DNA from: Hyphomicrobiales bacterium
GTDB taxonomy: Bacteria > Pseudomonadota > Alphaproteobacteria > Rhizobiales > Xanthobacteraceae
NCBI GenBank assembly: GCA_003135415.1
Contig: PLBP01000015.1
Location: 7,620 to 71,619 of the forward strand
DNA: 64,000 bases
Direction of reading: 5' to 3'
Positions 44,550 to 52,743 of the stretch are shown in pieces. The position numbers and the translations under genes are program-made. The notes below the pieces were generated by a model, which saw only the letters and a program-made list of their open reading frames with translations, ran no database searches and was not told the origin of the DNA. How positions within the stretch are numbered: position 1 is the stretch's first letter; each line of letters begins with the position of its first letter.

Positions 44550-46257
44550 TTAGTTGCCCAGAAATTGGTTTAGCTGGGTGGCGATTTTTTTGCGGCGCGC
44601 GACTAGAAAATCTTTGTATGACTTGATTTCCAACAATTTCAGATCAGTTGGAATAGCTTGCGCCTCGAACATCTCGGTTCCATGCTGGTCTATCAGCGAC
44701 ACGAGATATTTAGCTGGCTCCTTGTCACTGATTGCGCGATTTGTCTTACCACCGATGAATGCAAGGTTAGCGATATCATCAGCCTCACGCGCGGTGTGGA
44801 TGTTCTTGAGCTGAGCCTTTGGAAATATATGATGGAATTGCAACCTGTGCTGCACACCGGAATGGTCGAGTGCGATGGTCAAATTCGATCGCCAGTCCTT
44901 CGCTCCCGCGTGGCGGAAAGCAAGGAACATCGTCTTGAAAAGTGAACTTCGTTGATTGCGTCCCTCTAACTCATCGGGGGTGATGTCGAGGCGTCCGACT
45001 TGGAGGCGCAGTCGATCAATGAGTTCCGGAACGCCGCCGCCGTCACGTATTGTTGCGAGGTCCTGGTCGAGAAGTGTCTCGCTAGAGCCTCGCGAATAAC
45101 GCCCCTTTGCGTTAGCCAATAGCGCCCAATAACGAAGAGCTTTCGCGTCGGTGGGATTGATTTTATATCCGCGCGCTTGTCCTAAAAAAGCGACGGTGAT
45201 GAGTAGAAATGGCGACGACAGTAGAGCAGGACTATCTATTCCGACATTGCTCTTTAGAAAATTCATAGCGAATTGCATGCCATCGCACGCTTTTTTCCAT
45301 CCTGCTTGAAGTTGTTCCAGCTTAAGACGACCAACGGTTAAGAAACGCGATTGTCCGGTAGTAAAAACAATGAGGTTCCTTAAATGAACACCGAGATCAA
45401 TATCGAACCCGAGCTTCTCACATTCTTTTTGAAAATCAAGAAATGTTTGGAGTGAATGACGCCATTTTGCAGTAATTTGGGCTAAAGCGAGATCGGAGCT
45501 TCGAAGTTTTGCACCTAATGAATTTACCCGAACGAAAATTTCTGTCACTTCGTCGTACGACAACTTTCGCTCTAGTACATCCATTCGATAAATATATTTC
45601 TTCACCGCACGCAAGCGAGCTAGGCGTTGGCTATATTTTTCATATCTCGGGTCTTCAAATCCAGTGATGCCGGCTTTCTTTAAAAACGGAGCATCTGAAT
45701 CCGATTTAAACGTCGGATACTTTTACCCATTGCGGAAGCTGGCCGAGTTTCTTGGCTGCGACGACGAAGGTCATTTCATTGAAGCGCTTCTGTAGTTCGT
45801 CTTCAGTACTGTCGGTTTCGTCCTCGTGTATCTGATCTGTATCGTCCGAGTCGTCGTCATCCTCGCCATTTTCATCAACTTCGGTGACCACAACGAGCTT
45901 GTCCGGATGTTCCAAATTAAAAAGTAGCTCTAAAGGGCGGCGGCGACCGCGAACGGTGACAGGCTGACCGCGAATAACGGCTGAAAGCGACGTTAGTCGC
46001 TGCTGTCCATCAAGCAACAAACGAACACTGTGATACGGGTTAGTGGCCTGCTCCACTGCAAATTTTTGGAGCGGTACGTCTTCGTCTGTCTCCCAGAGCA
46101 GTATCGCTCCAGAGGGATACCCCCGGTACAGCGAATCTAATAAATCGCGGACGCGAGTGGAGCGCCAAACATATCGGCGCTGCATTTCCGGCAAGCGAAG
46201 CTCGCCGCGCTCTATCATCATCACGAGTTCTTCGACAGAGGCTTCTTGTTTAGCCAT
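44550..46257 (-). pseudogene. GmrSD-like DUF262/HNH restriction protein, split by a frameshift
   Basis: The 5' part (46257-45706) has the DUF262 signature LPEMQRRYVWRSTRVRDLLDSLYRGYPSGAILLWE and LLLDGQQRLTSLSAVI (residues 81-96), ending at WVKVSDV-stop. A second frame resumes at once with FKSDSDAPFLKKAGITGFEDP, then VLERKLSYDEVTEIFVRVNSLG, and ends with an HNH-like LQFHHIFPKAQLKN domain. Together they make one protein of about 570 residues. GmrSD-family proteins are type IV enzymes that cut modified DNA. The junction reads GTT TAA A (about 45706-45712); skipping one base restores the frame. Decay, sequencing error or +1 recoding are all possible. Confidence 0.8.
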
Positions 46258-46323
46258 ATCGTACTCCCCAACCCCCTAATAATAACGCCATAGCAATGGA
46301 AGCATAGCATGTGGCTTCGTGAG

Positions 46324-47073
46324 CTAAGTATTTTCAGGCAGAGCTCGCGCCTGCGCATATCCGCAAAATTCACAATCGTCGGGCTGATCCGGGATATTGT
46401 TACTCATCAAACAGTTTTTGAGATTGACCAGTGCGGCTTCGATCCAGTGATCGCTGCCAGTGTACGGCAAGAGCTTCACCGCAAATTCAATTCGGCCGTC
46501 GAACGCTTCTGCGTCTCGGCCGTTGCAGTAAACGAAATAACCCGTGTCGGACACGATTAGTCCCTGCTGGCGAACCAGCCACTGATACACTTCCATCTGT
46601 CGCTTATAGGCAGACTGCCACTCTGCGTCGATCGTTACCTCTCCGGTTTTTGCTGTCGCCTTGTAATCTACGACGATGATCTCACCGGCCGGATTGACCC
46701 ACAAATCATCGACTGCGCCGGTGATCGTTAGATTGGTTGGTGCATGGAGTACTTGTACGCCCTTAAAATTCTCCCGCCATTCACCAATTTGCGGATGTTG
46801 GAATGGCACGGCTTCAATTCCGTACTGGCGCATGAAGGGATGAGCTGTTCCATTTACGCGGTGTACGTCGAATTCTTTTTTGAGCAGCCGATCGACGAGC
46901 GAATTGATGGTGAATGGCGGACCCGACGGCCGGCGAACACCAAGTCGGTGATTGAGAAAAAAGCATCGCGGACATTCGAGAAAAAGTTCGATGCCGGATC
47001 GGCTGACCTTGAACGGCTTTTCCGCAGCCGGGTCAAACAAGCCGCGCGATTTGATGGAAAATTCCTTTCTCAT
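46324..47073 (-). CDS. Cas4/AddB-like PD-(D/E)XK exonuclease-type protein with four-cysteine site
   Basis: A 249-residue RecB-family nuclease. The active site is seen as ITGAVDDLWVNPAGEIIVVDYKAT (Asp122/123, Asp136-x-Lys138) with a downstream QMEVYQWLV motif (QxxxY). Two cysteine pairs, Cys34/Cys37 (LECPRCFF) and Cys234/Cys237 (DDCEFCGY), bracket the domain, as in Cas4 and AddB, where they bind an iron-sulfur cluster. No CRISPR array or other cas gene is present. It lies between DUF2130 and DUF262 genes on the same strand. Confidence 0.85.
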   Translation of the reverse strand: MRKEFSIKSRGLFDPAAEKPFKVSRSGIELFLECPRCFFLNHRLGVRRPSGPPFTINSLVDRLLKKEFDVHRVNGTAHPFMRQYGIEAVPFQHPQIGEWRENFKGVQVLHAPTNLTITGAVDDLWVNPAGEIIVVDYKATAKTGEVTIDAEWQSAYKRQMEVYQWLVRQQGLIVSDTGYFVYCNGRDAEAFDGRIEFAVKLLPYTGSDHWIEAALVNLKNCLMSNNIPDQPDDCEFCGYAQARALPENT

Positions 47074-47193
47074 AATGAGGTGATCTCCTCCCCTATGCTG
47101 GCATTATAGGCCAGTTCGACCGAAATTGCGGGGACTCACAGCGGTGAGATGAATGTTTGAGATGAATAATGAGACGAGAAAAACTGCTCTCGT

Positions 47194-48438
47194 TTATTGA
47201 GACTCGGGCTCGTCATCACTACCGCCAGAAGTCAGCAAAGGAATGCTTTGGAGCGAGGAGCCGATCAGGCCTTGTAGATCGCCATACATTCCACCAGTAT
47301 TCGAAATCACCTTTTGAATTTGCTTGTCACGTTTGGCCCAACGTCGTTCGGCGCTGCGCCGTTCTTCCTGAAGGTCACTCTGCATATCGACAAAGGCTTC
47401 AACGATTGCCTCGACCCGCTGTTTAAACTCGGGACCGGAAACATATCTATACATTACTTCCATCTTTTCATTTTTTCCGACTGCCGACAGTTTTGCCATC
47501 TCTACTTCAATTAACTGCGACCGCAAAGCTATAGCGAGTGGTAGCGCGCATTGCGGGCTGGTAACCCAAACGCCGTTGACTTGCTGAAAGTTTTTGCAAT
47601 CCTTGGGGAGTGCTTCGCTTACAAGAATGGCGATATCCGCTTTCGCTGCTCGTTGATCGTCTTTCAGCTTGGCAATCCAGCTATCGCTCCATGCCTTTGT
47701 ATGTTTGGATTCCCACAGGATTGATCCGCACGGATGTCCCGAATTATTGATAACCCTCTGATGCGCGTCTGCTCCACTAAAACCTTTTGGAACAGGCTCA
47801 AGCTGATCTGAGGGAAACGCACTAGAAATCAGCTGTTCTAGTTCAAGTTCGAGCACTTCGCCTTGTGTTTGCTGCGAGCCTTGTTCTAGTTTTCTTCGGA
47901 GCTCATCGTTTACCCGAGTGGCGTCCTGTATTTTTTTATCCTTCTCGGCATCTTTCAGGCGGTGAGTGTCCTGAAGTCTCTTCTCCGTTTCTTCTTGTAT
48001 TTTCTGACGCTCTTCATCCATCTTTCTCGCAGTTTCGAGCTCAAGAGTCTTTTCCCTTTCTTCTAGGCTTCGTTTCTGCGCGCGCAATTCCAGCTCAGCC
48101 TTTTGCGCTAGCTCCAGTTGTTGATCTTTTTCAACCGCCCTTCGTTTCAAGTCCTGTATTTCAACACCTACGGACTGCCGGGCGCTCGCTTCGGCTTCCT
48201 TCAATAATTTGGTCCGGGCATTCTGGACCTGTTCTTTGACCGTTTGGTCAATTGTCTTTTCTTTGTCCGCAAGCTCGCGCTCCTTCGCTGCCATCTTTTT
48301 CTGCTGCTCAAGGGATTCGGACTTGAATTGCGCGCGAGTTTGGTCAGCTATTTGGTGATAAATAGCCTCCGATACGGGAATTTGTTGCCCGCAATTCGGG
48401 CACTTAATGCTGTCTAGTTTGTGAAGGTCATTTGTCAT
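47194..48438 (-). CDS. DUF2130-family coiled-coil protein with PD-(D/E)XK-like end
   Basis: A 414-residue protein. An N-terminal zinc-finger-like KCPNCGQQIPVSEA is followed by about 190 residues of charged coiled coil. The conserved DUF2130 domain follows (LELEQLISSAFPSDQLEPVPKGFSGADAHQRVIN, GSILWESKHTKAWSDSWIAKLKDDQRAAKADIAILVSE), with a WESK motif compatible with a PD-(D/E)XK nuclease core. The family's function is not established. The ATG at 48438 is used; an earlier start at 48477 adds a hydrophobic stretch with no ribosome site. It heads the cluster of three nuclease-like genes. Confidence 0.85.
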   Translation of the reverse strand: MTNDLHKLDSIKCPNCGQQIPVSEAIYHQIADQTRAQFKSESLEQQKKMAAKERELADKEKTIDQTVKEQVQNARTKLLKEAEASARQSVGVEIQDLKRRAVEKDQQLELAQKAELELRAQKRSLEEREKTLELETARKMDEERQKIQEETEKRLQDTHRLKDAEKDKKIQDATRVNDELRRKLEQGSQQTQGEVLELELEQLISSAFPSDQLEPVPKGFSGADAHQRVINNSGHPCGSILWESKHTKAWSDSWIAKLKDDQRAAKADIAILVSEALPKDCKNFQQVNGVWVTSPQCALPLAIALRSQLIEVEMAKLSAVGKNEKMEVMYRYVSGPEFKQRVEAIVEAFVDMQSDLQEERRSAERRWAKRDKQIQKVISNTGGMYGDLQGLIGSSLQSIPLLTSGGSDDEPESQ

Positions 48439-48630
48439 ATTGCGATCGAGGGCGTGGATATTGATTATACCGAACATTTGAGCGAGTGCATCAGCTTCTG
48501 GGAGCTAACAGACCAGAGTATCGTGTCGATGCATGCGCCTTACACGGAGCCAACCACAGTGCAGGACTTCGCGCGGCTTTGGGTTTTTCCCATTCTTATA
48601 AGAATGAATTTGTACTGAGTATTATTATAT

Positions 48631-48734
48631 GGGTCTAATTCACTGAGTCTCATTAATAGAGTACCGAGTGTTTTCATCCGGTCTAGAGCGGCTGATTTCA
48701 CTCGGTCTAGACCGAGTGTTTTCGCTCGGTCTAA
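48631..48734. repeat. Iteron-like repeats at exact 24-bp spacing
   Basis: The heptamer CGGTCTA (first copy GGGTCTA) starts at 48631, 48679, 48703 and 48727, so all spacings are 24 or 48. Adjacent conserved parts read ACCGAGTGTTTTC and CACTCGG. A 20-bp perfect palindrome, CACTCGGTCTAGACCGAGTG, lies at 48699-48718. The array sits between the DUF2130 gene and the 3' end of a winged-helix gene, like iterons beside a replication initiator. Confidence 0.75.
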
Positions 48735-48740
48735 GGCTAT

Positions 48741-49097
48741 TCATAGCTTCCTCGGTTTGAGGTTCAACTCGTAGATATTCGTCTTACCCTGCCCTCGGCG
48801 CTTGATGGTCAGCAGGCCGTTTGCTTCGAGCGATTTGAGGTGCCTCCGGACGTTGGTTTCGTGGAGGCCCATGTCGATACCCAAACGTATTTGCCCGGGA
48901 AAGCAAAAGTCGTTCTGCCAAGCATAGCTGAGCAACATGGCGAAGGCGAGCTTATCGCCAGAACTCAACTTCTTTGACTTGAGCAGAAAATTCGGAACCT
49001 GCGTGAAGCCCTTCGCTGTGGCGGCATCGGCACCCTTGAGGATGATGTTGCGGTCCTTGAGGATGTCGCCTATGTGCGTCGGCCCGTGTAGTTCCAT
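48741..49097 (-). CDS. Winged-helix DNA-binding protein, possible replication initiator or regulator
   Basis: A 118-residue protein with an HTH_36-like winged helix: FTQVPNFLLKSKKLSSGDKLAFAMLLSYAWQNDFCFPGQIRLGIDMGLHETNVRRHLKSLEANGLLTIKRRGQGKTNIYEL. This resembles the N-terminal domain of plasmid RepA-type proteins, here alone. A TATAAT box lies 9-14 bases before the ATG, implying an almost leaderless message, and a 7-bp inverted repeat overlies the -35 position. Iteron-like repeats follow the gene. Binding to either site is inference. Confidence 0.8.
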   Translation of the reverse strand: MELHGPTHIGDILKDRNIILKGADAATAKGFTQVPNFLLKSKKLSSGDKLAFAMLLSYAWQNDFCFPGQIRLGIDMGLHETNVRRHLKSLEANGLLTIKRRGQGKTNIYELNLKPRKL

Positions 49098-49105
49098 ACA
49101 CGTGC

Positions 49106-49140
49106 ATTATACAGCCTCCAGAGACGCCTCTAGGGCGTCT
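49106..49140 (-). promoter_or_regulatory. Promoter/operator of the winged-helix gene
   Basis: On the minus strand a perfect TATAAT (49111-49106) lies 9 bases before the ATG. The inverted repeat AGACGCC-TCTAG-GGCGTCT (49122-49140) covers the -35 position, where no good TTGACA is found. The arrangement suggests regulator-dependent or autoregulated transcription with a very short leader. The rest of the 334-base gap up to 49431 holds no supported gene. Confidence 0.5.
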
Positions 49141-49431
49141 ATCCCCTATCGGTTGATATCTTCGGTAGCTTCGATGACTAAATCGAGTCAGAAGCGGAAG
49201 TGAGAATACGCGGGGCTTTATGTCCATTCAAAAGCAGACATTTGTCCGTGCGCCGGGCATGTCCGCTAATAGCGGAAATCGCCCTCGCGCGGGTCGATTG
49301 ATGAACGAGGCCGCCAACTCCCTACCGGTGGAAGAGCCGTACACAGCATCAATTTCAGACATGCTCATCGTTGACTTGACAGCGCGCGATATTCCCGCAC
49401 CATAAGTCATTAATTAAATTGGAGAAATTAA

Positions 49432-49848
49432 ATGGTTAATTATAAACGGAGCTTCTTCGCCCCCTCAAACAAAGGAAAAGCGGGCGAGGTTTTCGTTCAT
49501 AATCTATTGGCCGGACACACCAAAGCTGAAAGGGATCAACAAGAAAGAATTGAGCGAATAACTCAGCTACTCAAATCGTATGGGCTTTTAGATCTTGATC
49601 CGCGCGCAATACTAGAAACTGCACGCGTTCGGTCTATTAGTATCGATCAAATTGAAAAGAAATTGCTGCTCCCGATAGCGGCTGAAAGGCAGGGCTGGTC
49701 CAAAAAGCAAAGGAAAGCTGCAACGGTCATTGGTTTTTTTGGGCGGCATGCTTGGTTTGGGGCTTTGCTCTTTCTTGTGTTCATTTGGTTGTTTGTCAAA
49801 TTTCTCGATGTAACATTGAAGCCGTTCTTAGATGCTTTTTTTAAATAA
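49432..49848 (+). CDS. Hypothetical protein with one C-terminal membrane segment
   Basis: A 138-residue protein; GGAGA lies 8 bases before the ATG. The N-terminal 90 residues are hydrophilic and helical (AGHTKAERDQQERIERITQLLKSYGLLDLDPRAILETARVRSISIDQIEKK), and a membrane segment spans about residues 103-125 (FGRHAWFGALLFLVFIWLFVKFL). It is followed 9 bases later by another small membrane protein; the two may act together. Not recognised. Confidence 0.7.
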   Translation: MVNYKRSFFAPSNKGKAGEVFVHNLLAGHTKAERDQQERIERITQLLKSYGLLDLDPRAILETARVRSISIDQIEKKLLLPIAAERQGWSKKQRKAATVIGFFGRHAWFGALLFLVFIWLFVKFLDVTLKPFLDAFFK

Positions 49849-49856
49849 ATAGACGG

Positions 49857-50114
49857 ATGAGCAGAGCGAAAAATATGACAAGCGGACGATTTTGGCGAGA
49901 TAACATCGCAGGACAGAAAGGCGGAATTCTGTTGAAGATATTTTTGTTTCCTGGACTGATAATTCAGTGGTTGATCTACTTAACACCGGCTGGAAATTAC
50001 GCAGATGTTCGCGGCCAGACAAGGAGAGCAAGAAGTCCGCTATTTACTTTTTTGTATGCCATCGCATTTTGGTTTGTTTTGTTGATGTGGGTCAGCGGTT
50101 TCTGGAGACCATAG
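49857..50114 (+). CDS. Small membrane protein
   Basis: An 85-residue protein with two hydrophobic segments (GGILLKIFLFPGLIIQWLIYL, FTFLYAIAFWFVLLMWVSGFW) and a short basic N-terminus. It begins 9 bases after the preceding gene on the same strand. Function not recognised; two-segment membrane proteins beside soluble partners are common in abortive defence systems, but no effector partner is identified here. Confidence 0.6.
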   Translation: MSRAKNMTSGRFWRDNIAGQKGGILLKIFLFPGLIIQWLIYLTPAGNYADVRGQTRRARSPLFTFLYAIAFWFVLLMWVSGFWRP

Positions 50115-50199
50115 TCTTCCGTTTGCTTTAGAAGGCGCACGGGAGGATAGCAGCACCGACAAGTATTCTCACCACATTTCAGCGATTATAGGGATCGCG

Positions 50200-50823
50200 A
50201 TGGACGACACGAAAGAGCTTCGTAGCGATTTCTTCCAAGGTGATGTTGACTCAGTCGCACGCGCCCTCATAGGCAAAATATTACTTGTTAACGGGGTCGG
50301 CGGTATCATCGTCGAGACCGAGGCTTACGACGCAAACGATGAAGGATCGCATAGCTTCGGTGGAAAAATAACTGACCGAAACAAATCGATGTTTGCTTTA
50401 CCGGGTACTGTCTACGTCTACAGGCTTCGTGGCTCTCAATGCCTAAATTTTGTTTGCGACAGTGGTAAGCGTGGAAGCGCTGTTCTAATCCGCTCGTTGG
50501 AACCTACAATGCAACTTGAAGCGATGGAAAGACTGCAGCCCGGCAAGAACAAATTTCAACTTTGCTGCGGCCCTGGCAATCTGTGCAAATCACTAGGCAT
50601 TACCCGCGAAAAGCATGATGGACACTCGCTCGATAAGTTTCCGTTCGACTTGCAAGAGCGGATTGGGGCCTCTGATCCCCTTGTCGGAATTACTCCGCGC
50701 GTCGGACCGCCCAATGTGGCAGATAAGCTGCGGCGCTATTTACTCCACGGTTCAAAGTTTACAAGTAGATCCAGAAACCCACATAGCGAAAATTCGAAGG
50801 AGGGAGAACGGGTTAAACTTTGA
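50200..50823 (+). CDS. AAG/MPG-type DNA-3-methyladenine glycosylase
   Basis: A 207-residue glycosylase of the alkyladenine (AAG) fold: LIGKILLVNGVGGIIVETEAYDANDEGSHSFGGKITDRNKSMFALPGTVYVYRLRGSQCLNFVCD shows the catalytic glutamate (VETEAY, about residue 41) and the intercalating Tyr region. The CCGPGNLCKSLGIT and VGITPRVGPP segments follow. It excises alkylated and deaminated purines. It is unrelated to the chromosomal AlkA-like gene at 7972. As element cargo it might repair alkylation or act on modified bases; which is unknown. Confidence 0.9.
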   Translation: MDDTKELRSDFFQGDVDSVARALIGKILLVNGVGGIIVETEAYDANDEGSHSFGGKITDRNKSMFALPGTVYVYRLRGSQCLNFVCDSGKRGSAVLIRSLEPTMQLEAMERLQPGKNKFQLCCGPGNLCKSLGITREKHDGHSLDKFPFDLQERIGASDPLVGITPRVGPPNVADKLRRYLLHGSKFTSRSRNPHSENSKEGERVKL

Positions 50824-50850
50824 TCGGGTTAAACGGGGCATAGTCAAGCT

Positions 50851-51384
50851 ATGGATAACATTAAGTTCTGCTCCATGGATGTTGAAATAATATTCGCTCA
50901 CAAAAGGACTTGGTCAATATGTGCGGCTATTTTCATTTGGTCGCTCTGTTCATCAAATGCTCTAGCTTCGGGAAAGCTATATTACGGGAGCCGAATGGGC
51001 ATGACAGTTACCGTCATTTCGATATCGGGCCTGAGTACAGACAATGCAGTTATTCGAACAAAGCATACTCGCGAAGATGCAATCTCATTTTGTCGAGACT
51101 ACGTGCAGAAACTAACTGAAGATTGCATCAAAGAAGAATTAGAAACCCCCTTAAATGATTTCGTCAATGCAAATTGCACGACTGGCGAGTTTACCGATTT
51201 TCGTGGTGATCGGTATCAGTTTTTGGGCCCGAACCAAAAAAAGAATGACGAGATACTTGCTAAGTATCTAATTCGAAATTTATCGACTAATGAAATCGCA
51301 AACGGCTCCAGCGCAAGCGGCTATCCAACAAATATGTCGATATTTAAAGCTCTCTGTCCACGTCAAGCCCCATTCGATTTCTAA
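50851..51384 (+). CDS. Putative secreted protein
   Basis: A 177-residue protein with a signal peptide (SICAAIFIWSLCSSNALA, cleavage near residue 40). The mature part (KLYYGSRMGMTVTVISISGLSTDNAVIRTKHTREDAISFCRDYVQKLTEDCIKEEL) has several cysteines that could pair. It starts 28 bases after the glycosylase gene. I recall comparable small periplasmic proteins in Bradyrhizobium, without function. The start is uncertain; an ATG at 50875 is also possible. Confidence 0.65.
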   Translation: MDNIKFCSMDVEIIFAHKRTWSICAAIFIWSLCSSNALASGKLYYGSRMGMTVTVISISGLSTDNAVIRTKHTREDAISFCRDYVQKLTEDCIKEELETPLNDFVNANCTTGEFTDFRGDRYQFLGPNQKKNDEILAKYLIRNLSTNEIANGSSASGYPTNMSIFKALCPRQAPFDF

Positions 51385-51398
51385 TCTGGTGTAAGAAT

Positions 51399-51875
51399 AT
51401 GAGAATGACACGTTTGTTCCTCACAGCGTGTTACTTCGTCACTCTTTCAGTGATACGAGTAAATGCAGAAGCCGTCCCGCATGATTTCTTGGGGGTGTGG
51501 ATCGCGGCAGGTATTTCTGAGAATCAATGCAAACCATCGGACTGGAAGGGGCCCGCCCAAAACGCAAATGATCGAATCACGAGGGTGACCCCGACAACGA
51601 TTGAAGGTTGGGAACATGGATGCAAAATTCTTAATGCTCGCATTCCCGAATCTAGCATTGCCAGTCGTAGCATTGCTGATGTTTCTCTGCTGTGTAGCGG
51701 AGAGGGTATGACATGGCGCAGCAAACAACGATGGTTTGTGAAGAATATTGATCGTCGGAAGTTATTTCTGGCTATTGAAATAGAACGATCAGATGAAAGA
51801 GATGACTCAGGAAGGCGCACGAAATCGCGCATCAACTCCACGCTCGACGCCTATATCTATCTCGATTGCAACTAA
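51399..51875 (+). CDS. Putative secreted protein
   Basis: A 158-residue protein with signal peptide MRMTRLFLTACYFVTLSV...NAEA and a mature domain of about 135 residues (HDFLGVWIAAGISENQCKPSDWKGPAQNANDRITRV, WEHGCKILNARIP, LLCSGEGMTWRSKQRWFV) with paired cysteines and a lipocalin-like strand pattern. It follows the previous secreted-protein gene by 14 bases, so the two are likely co-expressed. Function unknown. Confidence 0.7.
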   Translation: MRMTRLFLTACYFVTLSVIRVNAEAVPHDFLGVWIAAGISENQCKPSDWKGPAQNANDRITRVTPTTIEGWEHGCKILNARIPESSIASRSIADVSLLCSGEGMTWRSKQRWFVKNIDRRKLFLAIEIERSDERDDSGRRTKSRINSTLDAYIYLDCN

Positions 51876-52054
51876 GTCTTCTAGAGTGTGCTTTGGGTCA
51901 TTAGCAGACATTACGGTGTGAGCTTGCGAGGTCCGCTTTACCCCAGAAAGCAGACATTGATGGACGGCTCATGCACGTTGGCTTTTATCTGCGTGCCTAT
52001 GAGTCCACCCCCTAGGTGCCTAGGGCTTTGATCACGAGGCCTAACCATATGCGG

Positions 52055-52663
<609 letters not shown>

Positions 52664-52743
52664 TTATCCCCATCTCACACTGCGAAAGGGGTGGGAATCG
52701 ATTAAGATCGATAACCATACTGACCAGCTCGGGAGAGGGGTCT

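Noticed and set aside
48631-48734. Possible CRISPR array
   Set aside because: Repeats are short heptamers at a 24-bp period with no 25-35-bp conserved repeat and unique spacers, and the Cas4-like gene nearby has no other cas genes.
49220-49405. 61-residue open frame upstream of the gene at 49432
   Set aside because: No ribosome site, composition not distinctive, and an equal frame exists on the opposite strand.
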